Source: Defluviimonas salinarum (GTDB lineage: Bacteria > Pseudomonadota > Alphaproteobacteria > Rhodobacterales > Rhodobacteraceae). From it: DNA of 40,684 bases. A program made the translations under genes and the position numbers. Below, in pieces: positions 20,592 to 28,493 of the stretch. The DNA is taken from the NCBI RefSeq assembly GCF_026013545.1, contig NZ_JAPDOG010000031.1, positions 1-40,684 of the forward strand, in the 5' to 3' direction. The stretch's first letter is position 1. Each line of letters begins with the position of its first letter. The notes beneath the pieces are model-generated. The model was not told the DNA's origin, ran no database searches, and saw nothing but the letters and a program-made list of their open reading frames with translations.

Positions 20592-22793
20592 TCAGGCCGC
20601 CTTGGCCTCTGAGCCGAAGCGCCCGTAGAAGCCCTCGCCCTTCGCTGCCAATTCCCGCAGGAGCTTCGGGGCGGCGAACCGTGCGCCATGCGCCGCCTCG
20701 AGCCCCTCGCAGATCGCGACCGCCCGTTCCGCCCCGATCATGTCGAGCCAGGAGAACGGCCCGCCAGACCAGGGCGCGAAGCCCCAGCCGAGGATCGCGC
20801 CGACATCGCCCTCGCGGATGTCCTCGAGCACGCCTTCCTCCAGCGCCCGGACCGCCTCCAGCACCTGCGCCATCATCAGCCGGTGCTGGACCGCGCTCAG
20901 GTCGGGCTGGTCCCCGGACACCGGCCAGCTCTCGGCGAGACCCTCCCAGAGCCCGGTGCGGCCGCCCTTGTCGTCATAGGCATAGAACCCGGCACCCGCC
21001 TTGCGGCCGAGGCGCCCCTTGTCGGCCATCGCGAAGAGAACCTCGTCGACGGCGCTGTCCGGGTAGGCCGCGCCCATCGCCGCCTTTGTCGCCTTGGCGA
21101 TCTTCACGCCAAGGTCGATCGAGGTCTCGTCGACAAGCTGCAAGGGTCCGAGCGGGAAGCCGAGGAGCTTCGCCGCGTTCTCCACCAGCGCCGGCTCCAC
21201 CCCCTCGGCCACCATGCGGATGCCCTCGTTGATGTAAGGAATGATGCAGCGGTTGGCGTAGAAGAAGCGCGCGTCGTTGACGACGATCGGGGTCTTGCGG
21301 ATCTGGCGCACGAAATCGAGGGCCTTCGCCACCGCGACGTCGCCGGTCTCCTTGCCCTTGATGATCTCCACCAGCATCATCTTGTCGACCGGAGAGAAGA
21401 AGTGGATGCCGATGAACTGCTCCGGCCGCTTCGAGGCCTTCGCGAGGTCCGTGATCGGCAGGGTCGAGGTGTTGGTGGCGAAGACCGCGCCTTCGGGGAT
21501 CACCGCCTCGGCCTTCGCCGTCACCTCGGCCTTCACGCCCATGTCCTCGAACACCGCCTCGACGATGAGGTCGCAGCCGGCAAGCGCGGCATAGTCGGTG
21601 GTGGCGGTGATCCGGCCGAGCACCTCTGCCTTCTTCTCCGCCGTGACCTTGCCCCGCTTCATGCCCTTGTCGAGAAGCCCGTCGGAATAGGCCTTGCCCC
21701 TGTCGGCGGATTCCTGGCTCGCGTCGATCAGCACCACCTCGATGCCGGCATTGGCCGAGACATAGGCGATGCCCGCGCCCATCATGCCGGCGCCGAGCAC
21801 GCCGACCTTCGCCACCTTCTGGTCCGCGACGGCGGGCCGGTTCGCGCCCTTCTCCAAGGCCTCCTTGTTGAGGAACAGCGACCGGATCATGGCCGACGAC
21901 GAGGGGTTCATCAGGATTTGCGTGAACCAGCGCGCCTCGATCTTCAGCGCGGTGTCGAAGGGCACCATCGCGCCCTCGTAGACCGCCGACAGAAGCGCCT
22001 TGGCCGCGGGGTAGACGCCTTGCGTCTTGCCGAGCACCATCGCGCTCGCGCCGACGAAGGTCATGAAGCCCGCCGGGTGGTAGGGGGCACCCCCCGGCAT
22101 CTTCCAGCCCTTCTGGTCCCAGGGCTTGACGATCTCGGCATCGGTCGCCGCGAGCACCCATTCCTTCGCGCGTGCGAGCAGGTCTTCCGGCGCGACGACC
22201 TCGTCGATCAGCCCGGAGGCCTTGGCCTTCTTCGGATCGAGCATCTTGCCTTCCAGGAGCACCGGTGCCGCCGCCATCGCGCCGACCATGCGGGAAAAGC
22301 GGGTGGTGCCGCCGCCGCCGGGGAAGAGGCCGACGAGGATCTCGGGCAGGCCGATCTTCGCCTTCGGATTGTCCGCCATGATCCGGCGGTGACAGGCGAG
22401 CGCCACCTCGGTGCCGATCCCCGCGCAGGTGCCGGGGATGGCGCAGACCACGGGCTTGCCGCCCTTCAGGGTCTTGGGATCCATGCCCGCGCGTTCGAGC
22501 TTTCGCAGGATATGGTGGCCCGACATGGTGAAGTCGAAAAGCGCCTGCGCGGGGTCGTCGCCCGACTCTTCGCGGATCTTCGCGAGCACGTTAAGGTCCA
22601 TGCCGCCGGCGAAGTCCTTCTTTCCGGAGGTGACGATGATGCCCCTGACCTTGTCGTCGGAGAGCGCACGGTCGACCATCTCGTCGACCAGCCCGAAGGC
22701 CTCGCGGGTCATCACGTTCATCGACTTGCCGGGCACGTCCCAGGTGAGGGTGGCGACGCCGTCGGCGTCCACGGAATAGGTGAAGTCGCTCAT
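20592..22793 (-). CDS. fadJ: Bifunctional enoyl-CoA hydratase / 3-hydroxyacyl-CoA dehydrogenase (FadJ/FadB-like)
   Basis: A 733-residue beta-oxidation alpha subunit catalysing hydration of enoyl-CoA and NAD-dependent oxidation of 3-hydroxyacyl-CoA. The N-terminal crotonase domain (about 1-200) has both catalytic glutamates: E129 in GIGTEVALACH and E151 in LPEILVGLFPGGGG. The dehydrogenase domain has the Rossmann motif GVLGAGMMGAGIA (331-343) and the catalytic His in GIHFFSPVDKM. A C-terminal dehydrogenase repeat completes it. Its start overlaps the cupin stop by four bases (ATGA). With the thiolase upstream it forms the core beta-oxidation pair. FadB versus FadJ cannot be settled by sequence alone. 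Confidence 0.93.
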   Translation of the reverse strand: MSDFTYSVDADGVATLTWDVPGKSMNVMTREAFGLVDEMVDRALSDDKVRGIIVTSGKKDFAGGMDLNVLAKIREESGDDPAQALFDFTMSGHHILRKLERAGMDPKTLKGGKPVVCAIPGTCAGIGTEVALACHRRIMADNPKAKIGLPEILVGLFPGGGGTTRFSRMVGAMAAAPVLLEGKMLDPKKAKASGLIDEVVAPEDLLARAKEWVLAATDAEIVKPWDQKGWKMPGGAPYHPAGFMTFVGASAMVLGKTQGVYPAAKALLSAVYEGAMVPFDTALKIEARWFTQILMNPSSSAMIRSLFLNKEALEKGANRPAVADQKVAKVGVLGAGMMGAGIAYVSANAGIEVVLIDASQESADRGKAYSDGLLDKGMKRGKVTAEKKAEVLGRITATTDYAALAGCDLIVEAVFEDMGVKAEVTAKAEAVIPEGAVFATNTSTLPITDLAKASKRPEQFIGIHFFSPVDKMMLVEIIKGKETGDVAVAKALDFVRQIRKTPIVVNDARFFYANRCIIPYINEGIRMVAEGVEPALVENAAKLLGFPLGPLQLVDETSIDLGVKIAKATKAAMGAAYPDSAVDEVLFAMADKGRLGRKAGAGFYAYDDKGGRTGLWEGLAESWPVSGDQPDLSAVQHRLMMAQVLEAVRALEEGVLEDIREGDVGAILGWGFAPWSGGPFSWLDMIGAERAVAICEGLEAAHGARFAAPKLLRELAAKGEGFYGRFGSEAKAA

Positions 22794-23263
22794 GTTCTGT
22801 CTCCCTGGTAGGGCGTGCCATCCTTGTGGGTGAAGGTCGCCTTGCCGTCCTTCAACTCCACTTCCAGATCGACATCGGAGTAGGTGGCTTTTTCGGGGTT
22901 CATGCGGGAGCCGATCACGAGGAACCGTGCCTCTGCCCCGCTTCTGTTAATGAAATGATGCCCGTTCGGATCGCCGGCCGGGAAGGCCGCGCAGTCGCCC
23001 ACGCGCATCACGGTTTCGCCCGCGTCCTGCACAAGCGTGCATTCGCCTTCTGTCACCATCACGAACTCGTCCTCGCGGTGGTGCCAGTGGCGCAAAGACG
23101 AGAGGGCGCCGGGCGCGAGGATCACCTCGTTCGCGCCGAACTGCGTCAGCCCGCCGGCGTCACCGAGGCGGAGCGAGGAGCGCCCAGCCATCTGGCTGGC
23201 ATAGGGCTCGGGGTAGATGGAGCCGGTCTTGACCGGAACCGTCGTCTTGTCGATCACCGGCAT
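22790..23263 (-). CDS. Cupin-domain protein between fadA and fadJ
   Basis: A 157-residue single-domain cupin. Metal ligands are probably in LRHWHHREDEFVMVTEGE (His-x-His with Glu) and the second motif FPAGDPNGHHFIN. It carries no DNA-binding domain or signal peptide. It starts 3 bases after the thiolase stop and overlaps the fadJ-like start by four bases, so it is embedded in the beta-oxidation operon. A small-molecule binding, isomerase or sensor role is possible; none can be chosen from sequence. Confidence 0.8.
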   Translation of the reverse strand: MPVIDKTTVPVKTGSIYPEPYASQMAGRSSLRLGDAGGLTQFGANEVILAPGALSSLRHWHHREDEFVMVTEGECTLVQDAGETVMRVGDCAAFPAGDPNGHHFINRSGAEARFLVIGSRMNPEKATYSDVDLEVELKDGKATFTHKDGTPYQGDRT

Positions 23264-23266
23264 CGG

Positions 23267-24478
23267 TCAGACCCGCTCGATGATGGTGGCCGCGCCCATG
23301 CCGGAAGCGATGCAGAGCGTGGCAAGCCCGGTGCCTTTGCCTGTGCGTTCGAGTTCGTCGAGGAGCGTGCCGATGATGATCGCGCCGGTGGCGCCGAGGG
23401 GGTGGCCCATCGCGATCGAGCCGCCGTTGACGTTGACCTTGCCCGCATCCACGTCGAAGGCCTGCATGAAGCGCAGGACGACCGACGCGAAGGCCTCGTT
23501 CACCTCGAAAAGGTCGATGTCGGAGACCTTCATGCCCGAGTCCTTCAGGATCTTTTCCGTCACCGGCACCGGACCCGTGAGCATGATCGTCGGATCGGTG
23601 CCGATCTTCGCGGTGGCCCGGATCCGGGCGCGGGGTTTCAGCCCGTGCGCCGCGCCGAATTCCCTGTTGCCGATGAGGAGGGCCGCCGCGCCGTCGACGA
23701 TGCCGGAGGAGTTGCCGGCGTGGTGGATGTGGTTGATCCGCTCCAGATGGGGATATTTCATCAGAGCGATCTTGTCGAAGCCGGGCATGACCTCGCCCAT
23801 GTCCCGGAAGCTGGCCTTGAGGGCGCCGAGGGTCTGCATGTCGGTGCCGGGGCGCATGTATTCGTCATGGTCGAGAATGGGCAGGCCGTTCTGGTCGCGG
23901 ATCGTCACGATGGACTTCGCGAAACGCTTCTCCTCCCAGGCCTTCGCGGCGCGGTTCTGGGATTCCACGGCCAAGGCGTCAGCCTCGTCGCGGGTGAAGC
24001 CGTATTCGGTCGCGATGATGTCGGCCGAGATGCCCTGCGGCACGAAATAGGTCTTCATCGCGAGGCTCGGATCGACGGCGATCGCCGCCCCGTCCGAGCC
24101 CATCGCGACGCGGCCCATCATCTCGACCCCACCGGCGATATAGGCAGACCCGGCGCCGCCCTTCACCTGGTTGGCGGCGAGGTTCACCGCCTCCATGCCG
24201 GAGGCGCAGAAGCGGTTGATGGCGAGGCCGGGAATGCGCTCGTCGAGATCGGAGAGCAGGACGGCGGAGCGCGCGAGGCAGCCGCCCTGTTCGCCCACCT
24301 GCGTGACATTGCCCCAGATCACGTCCTCGACCGCGTGGCCGTCGAGCCCGTTGCGCTCCTTCACCGCGTTCAGGATCCTCGCCGAGAGCGCGACGGAGGT
24401 CACCTCGTGCAGGCTGCCATCGGCGCGGCCCTTGCCGCGGGGGCTGCGGACGGCGTCGTAGATAAAGGCTTCGGTCAT
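23267..24478 (-). CDS. fadA: Acetyl-CoA C-acyltransferase (beta-oxidation thiolase)
   Basis: A 403-residue thiolase that cleaves 3-ketoacyl-CoA with CoA. The nucleophile is in NRFCASGMEAVN, the catalytic His in GGSIAMGHPLGATGA and the second Cys in TLCIASGMGAA. The ATG at 24478 has GGAGG five bases upstream; the preceding in-frame codon at 24481 is TTG and not needed. It lies directly upstream of the cupin and fadJ-like genes and 12 bases after the glutathione-transferase-like gene, so all four are probably one transcript. Confidence 0.94.
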   Translation of the reverse strand: MTEAFIYDAVRSPRGKGRADGSLHEVTSVALSARILNAVKERNGLDGHAVEDVIWGNVTQVGEQGGCLARSAVLLSDLDERIPGLAINRFCASGMEAVNLAANQVKGGAGSAYIAGGVEMMGRVAMGSDGAAIAVDPSLAMKTYFVPQGISADIIATEYGFTRDEADALAVESQNRAAKAWEEKRFAKSIVTIRDQNGLPILDHDEYMRPGTDMQTLGALKASFRDMGEVMPGFDKIALMKYPHLERINHIHHAGNSSGIVDGAAALLIGNREFGAAHGLKPRARIRATAKIGTDPTIMLTGPVPVTEKILKDSGMKVSDIDLFEVNEAFASVVLRFMQAFDVDAGKVNVNGGSIAMGHPLGATGAIIIGTLLDELERTGKGTGLATLCIASGMGAATIIERV

Positions 24479-24490
24479 CAAGTCCTCCGG

Positions 24491-25129
24491 TCAGTTCGGA
24501 GCCCGGTCGGCGGGATTGCCGGGCATCAGGTCATAGGGGTGTTTCCAGCCGGGCAGGGCGGAGATGTTGCCCAGCCAGCGGTCGATTTCGGGCCAGTCCT
24601 TGGCGTCAAAGCCGAAGGGCTCGGGGTAATAGAGGTAGCCGCAGGCCGAGATGTCGGCGATGGTCGGGCACGCGCCGACGATCCAGTCGCGGGACTTCAG
24701 ATGGGTGTCGAGCGTCGCGTAGGCGTTTTTCAGGCGCGCCTGCAGGAAGTCGATGACCTCCTTCGGGCGCTTCGCCTCGGGCAGGAAATTCATCAGGAAC
24801 CGGGTCGTGCCGGCCTGCGAGGACATCTTGTGATTGTCCCAGAGCACCCAGCGCAGCACTTCTTCGGCCTCGCCTTCGGCGCCGCCGAACCTGCCGGTCC
24901 GGGTCACGGCGTGGTACATGATCGCGCCGGATTGGCTGATCACGGTGCCCTCCTCCTCGAAGACCGGCACCTCGCCCATCACGTTGAGCTTGCGGAACTC
25001 CGGGCTGCGGGTCGCGCCGTCGAAGAAATCGACGAAGACCGGTTCCCAGTCGTAGCCCGAAAGCTCGAGTGTCAGTGCCGCCTTGTAGGCGTTGCCGCTC
25101 TCGCCGAAGCAGTGGAGTTTCGCCGTCAT
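24491..25129 (-). CDS. Glutathione S-transferase-family protein
   Basis: A 212-residue protein of GST fold. The N-terminal thioredoxin-like domain starts KLHCFGESGNAYKAALTLEL and contains the cis-proline strand GEVPVFEEEG and the glutathione-binding SQSGAI. The all-helical C domain has the conserved DISACGYLYY region. The start at 25129 is the first with a plausible ribosome site (GGGAG); the upstream open frame is shadow. Its position as first gene of the thiolase-cupin-fadJ run suggests protection from, or processing of, reactive acyl intermediates, which is inference. Confidence 0.86.
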   Translation of the reverse strand: MTAKLHCFGESGNAYKAALTLELSGYDWEPVFVDFFDGATRSPEFRKLNVMGEVPVFEEEGTVISQSGAIMYHAVTRTGRFGGAEGEAEEVLRWVLWDNHKMSSQAGTTRFLMNFLPEAKRPKEVIDFLQARLKNAYATLDTHLKSRDWIVGACPTIADISACGYLYYPEPFGFDAKDWPEIDRWLGNISALPGWKHPYDLMPGNPADRAPN

Positions 25130-25156
25130 GCCGCGCTCCCTTGGCTGGCGGCGGGA

Positions 25157-25209
25157 GTGGGGGCTTCGCGCCCCCACACCCCCGCGGGGTATTTCCTCAA
25201 TGAAGAAGA
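25157..25209. repeat. Extragenic hairpin-plus-tail element, copy B
   Basis: GTGGGGGC (25157-25164) pairs with GCCCCCAC (25170-25177) around a 5-base loop, followed by ACCCCCGCGGGGTATTTCC and CAATGAAGAAG. It matches copy C at 20533-20590 (reverse strand) and, more loosely, copy A. It lies in the 270-bp gap between the GST-like gene and the 70-residue gene. Nothing else was recognised in that gap. Confidence 0.65.
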
Positions 25210-25399
25210 ACGGCTTGTTAACCAGAATCGGGCGACCCTTTCCGTGCGGTACAGGCTGGGGAGCCGATGACCGCCAATGGAGAAGTCGCCCCGGTCTTCC
25301 CGAGAAGCACCCGCATCGGTCGGGCCGGCGGGGAAGCCGGGGCGCGCCTGCTGCTTCTTCATTGTCCAAATACCCATTCCACCCTCTCCATCCCGCGCC

Positions 25400-25612
25400 T
25401 CACGCCGTCCGCTCATCAAGCCCGGCCTTGAAGAGCCGCACACGGTGGCCGAGCGTTTCGGGGTCCGTCACGCTGGCGAAATGCTCGAAGACGAAGGTCA
25501 GCGCCTCGTCGGTCGTCAGCCCGGTTTCCGCCGCGAAGCGGGTGAGCCTGCGGTAGGCGTCGTTGGTCATCGCGGCGGGGAAGCGGCGGGTCAGGCGCAG
25601 GCGTTTCGGCAT
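25400..25612 (-). CDS. 70-residue protein of unknown function
   Basis: A small basic-to-amphipathic protein (MPKRLRLTRRFPAAMTNDAY ... LFKAGLDERTA), predicted largely helical, without cysteines or membrane segment. The N-terminal arginine-rich strand followed by helices loosely recalls small ribbon-helix-helix proteins, but the match is weak. It sits 71 bases downstream of the acyl-CoA dehydrogenase in the same direction, across a strong hairpin. The frame is open further upstream through the dehydrogenase gene; the ATG at 25612 is the reasonable start. Confidence 0.6.
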   Translation of the reverse strand: MPKRLRLTRRFPAAMTNDAYRRLTRFAAETGLTTDEALTFVFEHFASVTDPETLGHRVRLFKAGLDERTA

Positions 25613-25631
25613 TCTCGTCTCCGGCGTGGGA

Positions 25632-25654
25632 GGCGCCCGCCCCCGGCGGGCGCC
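25632..25654. other. 9-bp GC hairpin between the acyl-CoA dehydrogenase and the 70-residue gene
   Basis: GGCGCCCGC (25632-25640) pairs with GCGGGCGCC (25646-25654) around a 5-base loop. No T-run follows on the minus strand, so it may be an mRNA-stabilising or attenuating hairpin rather than a simple terminator. Confidence 0.45.
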
Positions 25655-25683
25655 CGGTCGTGCACGAGGTCTTCCGCGAAAGC

Positions 25684-27459
25684 TTAGAACGCCTCCGCCG
25701 GCAGGCTCATCACAGGTTCGGCACCCGACCGGATCCGCGCGAGGTGGGTCGCGGTCAGCGGCAGCTGGCGCGCCATGTAGTAGCGCCCGGTCGCGAGCTT
25801 CGTCTCGTAGAAGGCGCGGTCGGCGGCGGCGTTCGCAAGCGCGGCCTGCGCCGCCTTCGCGGAGCGGGCCCACATCAGGCCGAGGCAGACATGGCCGAAG
25901 AGATGCATGAAGTCGTAGGAGCCGGACAGCGCGGCATTGGGGTTCTTCATGCCCTCGGCCATGAAATACATGCCCGCGGCCTGGAGATCCTTGGAGGCGG
26001 CCTTCAGGGGTTCGAGGAAGTCGGCGTTCAGCGCCTCGTCGCCCTCGTTCTCCTTGATGAAGCCCTTCACAATCTCGAAGAAGGCCATCACCGGCTTGCC
26101 GCCGTCGGCCGCGAGCTTGCGGCCGACGAGATCGAGCGCCTGCACGCCGTTCGCGCCTTCGTAGATCATGGTGATCCGGGCGTCGCGGGCGAACTGCGAC
26201 ATGCCCTGTTCCTCGATATAGCCGTGGCCGCCGAAGATCTGCTGGGCGTTCACCGCGGCCTCGAAGCCCTTGTCGGTCAAAAAGCCCTTGATCACCGGCG
26301 TGAGGAGCGAGATCAGCCCCTCGGCTGCCGCGTCGTCGGAGCGGTGGGCGCGGTCGAGAAGCGCTGCGCCCCAGAGGACGAAGGCGCGCGCGCCCTCGAG
26401 GAAGCTCTTCTGGTCCATCAGGTTGCGGCGGATGTCGGGATGGACGATCAGCGGGTCGGCCGGACCTGAGGGGTTCTCGGCCCCGGTCACGGCACGGCCT
26501 TGGAGCCGCTCCTTGGCATAGGTGACGGCGGCCTGGTAGGCGGGCTCGGCCACCGCGTAGCCCTGGATGCCGACCGCGAGCCGCGCCTCGTTCATCATCG
26601 TGAACATCGCGGACATGCCGCGGTGCAGCTCGCCGAGGAGATAGCCCACGGCACCGTCGTAGTTCATCACGCAGGTGGCGTTGCCGTGGATGCCCATCTT
26701 CTCCTCGATCTTGCCGACCGAGACGCCGTTGCGCCGCCCGAGCGAGCCGTCCTCGTGCACAAGGAACTTCGGCACGATGAAGAGCGAGATGCCGCGCGTG
26801 CCCTCGCCGCCGCCCGGCGCCTTGGCGAGGACGAGATGCACGACGTTCTCGGCCATGTCGTGGTCGCCCGCCGAGATGAAGATCTTCTGGCCGGTGATCC
26901 GGTAGCTGCCGTCATCCTGCGGCTCGGCCTTCGTGCGGATCTGGCCGAGATCGGTGCCGCAATGCGGCTCGGTCAGGTTCATAGTGCCGGTCCAGTCGAG
27001 GCTGATCATCTTCGGCGCATAGGTCGCCTTCTGCGCCTCGGTCCCGTGGGCGAGGATCGTGCCGACCGCGCCGTGGGTCAGGCCCTGGTACATGTTGAAG
27101 GCCATATTGGCGGAGACGAAGATCTCGCCGACGGCCGTGTACATGATCGTTGGCAGGTTCTGCCCGCCATAGGCCTCGGGCAGGTCGAGCCCGTTCCAGC
27201 CGCCGGCCTTCATCGCCTCGAACGCCGCCTTGAAGCCCTCGGGCGTGTAGACGACCCCGTTTTCCAGCCGGCAGCCCTCGCGGTCGCCGCTCGCGTTCAG
27301 GGGCGCGAGCACGTCGCGGGCGAGCTTGCCCGCCTCTTCGAGGATCGCCGAGGTGAAGTCCGGCTCGAGCTCGCCGTAGCCCGGCACGTCGCTCGACGAG
27401 ACCTCCAGAACCTCGTTCAGGACGAATTGCATGTCGCGGGTCGGCGCCGTGTAGCTCAT
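25684..27459 (-). CDS. Acyl-CoA dehydrogenase, long (about 590-residue) type
   Basis: A 591-residue FAD enzyme introducing the alpha-beta double bond in acyl-CoA. Landmarks are [19 protein letters not shown] (FAD/substrate loop), [30 protein letters not shown] and the catalytic glutamate region [20 protein letters not shown]-terminal extra helical domain distinguishes this group from the roughly 380-residue short/medium enzymes. Some members of the long group are the methylmercaptopropionyl-CoA dehydrogenases (DmdC); whether this one uses that substrate is not decidable here. It starts 21 bases after the MerR gene, suggesting joint control. Confidence 0.9.
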   Translation of the reverse strand: MSYTAPTRDMQFVLNEVLEVSSSDVPGYGELEPDFTSAILEEAGKLARDVLAPLNASGDREGCRLENGVVYTPEGFKAAFEAMKAGGWNGLDLPEAYGGQNLPTIMYTAVGEIFVSANMAFNMYQGLTHGAVGTILAHGTEAQKATYAPKMISLDWTGTMNLTEPHCGTDLGQIRTKAEPQDDGSYRITGQKIFISAGDHDMAENVVHLVLAKAPGGGEGTRGISLFIVPKFLVHEDGSLGRRNGVSVGKIEEKMGIHGNATCVMNYDGAVGYLLGELHRGMSAMFTMMNEARLAVGIQGYAVAEPAYQAAVTYAKERLQGRAVTGAENPSGPADPLIVHPDIRRNLMDQKSFLEGARAFVLWGAALLDRAHRSDDAAAEGLISLLTPVIKGFLTDKGFEAAVNAQQIFGGHGYIEEQGMSQFARDARITMIYEGANGVQALDLVGRKLAADGGKPVMAFFEIVKGFIKENEGDEALNADFLEPLKAASKDLQAAGMYFMAEGMKNPNAALSGSYDFMHLFGHVCLGLMWARSAKAAQAALANAAADRAFYETKLATGRYYMARQLPLTATHLARIRSGAEPVMSLPAEAF

Positions 27460-27480
27460 GTTGGGTCTCTCTCAGGGTTG

Positions 27481-27873
27481 TTATTCGGAGGTCTTTGCCT
27501 TCTCGGCCATCAGCCGGTCGCCCATATCGATCATCTCGGCGAGTTCGGAGATGAGCGTGTCGAGATCGTCGCGCTGCCGCCGCATCTCGGCGAGCCGCTC
27601 GCGGGAGCGGGCGACGACTTCGCGGATCTGGACCTGGTGCTGGTCGTCCATGTCGTAGAGGTCGAGAAGCTGGCGGATGTCCTCGAGGCTGAAGCCGAAA
27701 CGCTTGCCGCGCAGGATCAGCTTGAGCCGGCCGCGGTCGCGCCGGGTGAAGAGCCGCTTCTGGCCGTCGCGGATCGGGTAGAGAAGCTCCTTCGCCTCGT
27801 AGAAGCGAAGCGTCCGCGGGGTCACATCGAAGGTCTCGCACATTTCGCGAATGGTCATCAGTGTATCTGTCAT
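27481..27873 (-). CDS. MerR-family transcriptional regulator next to the acyl-CoA dehydrogenase
   Basis: A 130-residue regulator with an N-terminal winged helix (MTIREMCETFDVTPRTLRFYE), the MerR DNA-contact arm (FTRRDRGRLKLILRGKRFGF) and a long C-terminal coiled coil (about 75-115). No cysteine metal-binding loop is present at the C terminus, so it is not of the metal-sensing type. MerR regulators of this short form (LiuR-like) control acyl-CoA catabolism in other proteobacteria, which fits the downstream dehydrogenase. The start at 27873 is uncertain: 27858 (MTIREM) and 27888 are also in frame. Confidence 0.86.
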   Translation of the reverse strand: MTDTLMTIREMCETFDVTPRTLRFYEAKELLYPIRDGQKRLFTRRDRGRLKLILRGKRFGFSLEDIRQLLDLYDMDDQHQVQIREVVARSRERLAEMRRQRDDLDTLISELAEMIDMGDRLMAEKAKTSE

Positions 27874-27955
27874 CAGTCGCCGTCCCATGATTGTCGTAGC
27901 GTCATGTTACGGGAAATTGGTCAGTTGCCCACACCATACAAGCGAAGCTTACGCG

Positions 27956-27993
27956 CACGTCACTGTAACGTGGCGTCAGAAAATTCGTGACGT
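27956..27993. promoter_or_regulatory. Cluster of ACGT-core sites upstream of the MerR gene
   Basis: ACGT occurs at 27957-27960, 27968-27971 and 27990-27993. CACGT at 27956-27960 and ACGTG at 27968-27972 form an inverted repeat, and TGACGTAA ends the cluster. The 11- and 22-base spacings put the cores on one face of the helix. The segment is AT-richer than its surroundings and lies in the 182-bp gap between the two MerR genes, so it is a plausible autoregulatory operator/promoter. Confidence 0.4.
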
Positions 27994-28055
27994 AATGTCG
28001 TTAATGATTGACCCAGCGTCAGGGACATTTTCTTAGGCCGCCGAAGGACGTGAAA

Positions 28056-28427
28056 TCAGCGTTTCAGAGAGTCGGCAGTCCTGTCGCGCAGCTCCCGGAG
28101 GTCGGCGATGGTGGCGTCGAGCTCGTCGCGCTGGCGTGAGAGTTCGCCGAGCTGGCGGTCCGCCATGTCGATCCAGACCTGGTACTGTTCCTCGGTGCCC
28201 TTCGCGTCGTAGAGCAGGAGCCACTGGCGGATTTCTTCGAGGCTGAAGCCGAAGCGGCGGCCGCGCAGGATCAGCGTCATCCGCGCCACCTCGCGCGGGG
28301 TGTAGAAGCGCGACCGGCCGTCCTTCTGCGGCGCCAGAAGCTCGATGTATTCGTAGTAACGCAAGGTGCGGGGCGTGACGTCGAAACGCGCGCACATCTC
28401 TTTGAAGCTCAAGAGCTCATCCGGCAT
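28056..28427 (-). CDS. Second MerR-family transcriptional regulator
   Basis: A 123-residue paralogue of the regulator at 27481-27873, sharing the pattern KEMCARFDVTPRTLRYYE, then a contact arm and RGRRFGFSLEEIRQWL, followed by a coiled coil. No C-terminal cysteines are present. The ATG at 28427 has a strong GAGGAGG site upstream. The two genes are tandem in the same direction and both point toward the acyl-CoA dehydrogenase, suggesting duplication with divergence of effector or operator. Both probably regulate fatty or branched acyl-CoA degradation, by context. Confidence 0.86.
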   Translation of the reverse strand: MPDELLSFKEMCARFDVTPRTLRYYEYIELLAPQKDGRSRFYTPREVARMTLILRGRRFGFSLEEIRQWLLLYDAKGTEEQYQVWIDMADRQLGELSRQRDELDATIADLRELRDRTADSLKR

Positions 28428-28493
28428 GGCGGTCCTCCTCGCGCGAAACCTAGCCGCAGGAGAACCGCCAGACAACTCGGATGAGAGGCCCGG

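Noticed and set aside
22826-25270. An 814-codon plus-strand open frame, and similar long frames at 638-2257, 8755-10416 and 20688-22811
   Set aside because: They lie exactly antisense to well-supported genes, are rich in Arg/His/Gly/Asp, and show no family signatures; this is the usual shadow effect in high-GC DNA.
25400-25612. Toxin-antitoxin or CopG-type repressor role for the 70-residue protein
   Set aside because: No partner gene, and only a vague resemblance to ribbon-helix-helix proteins.
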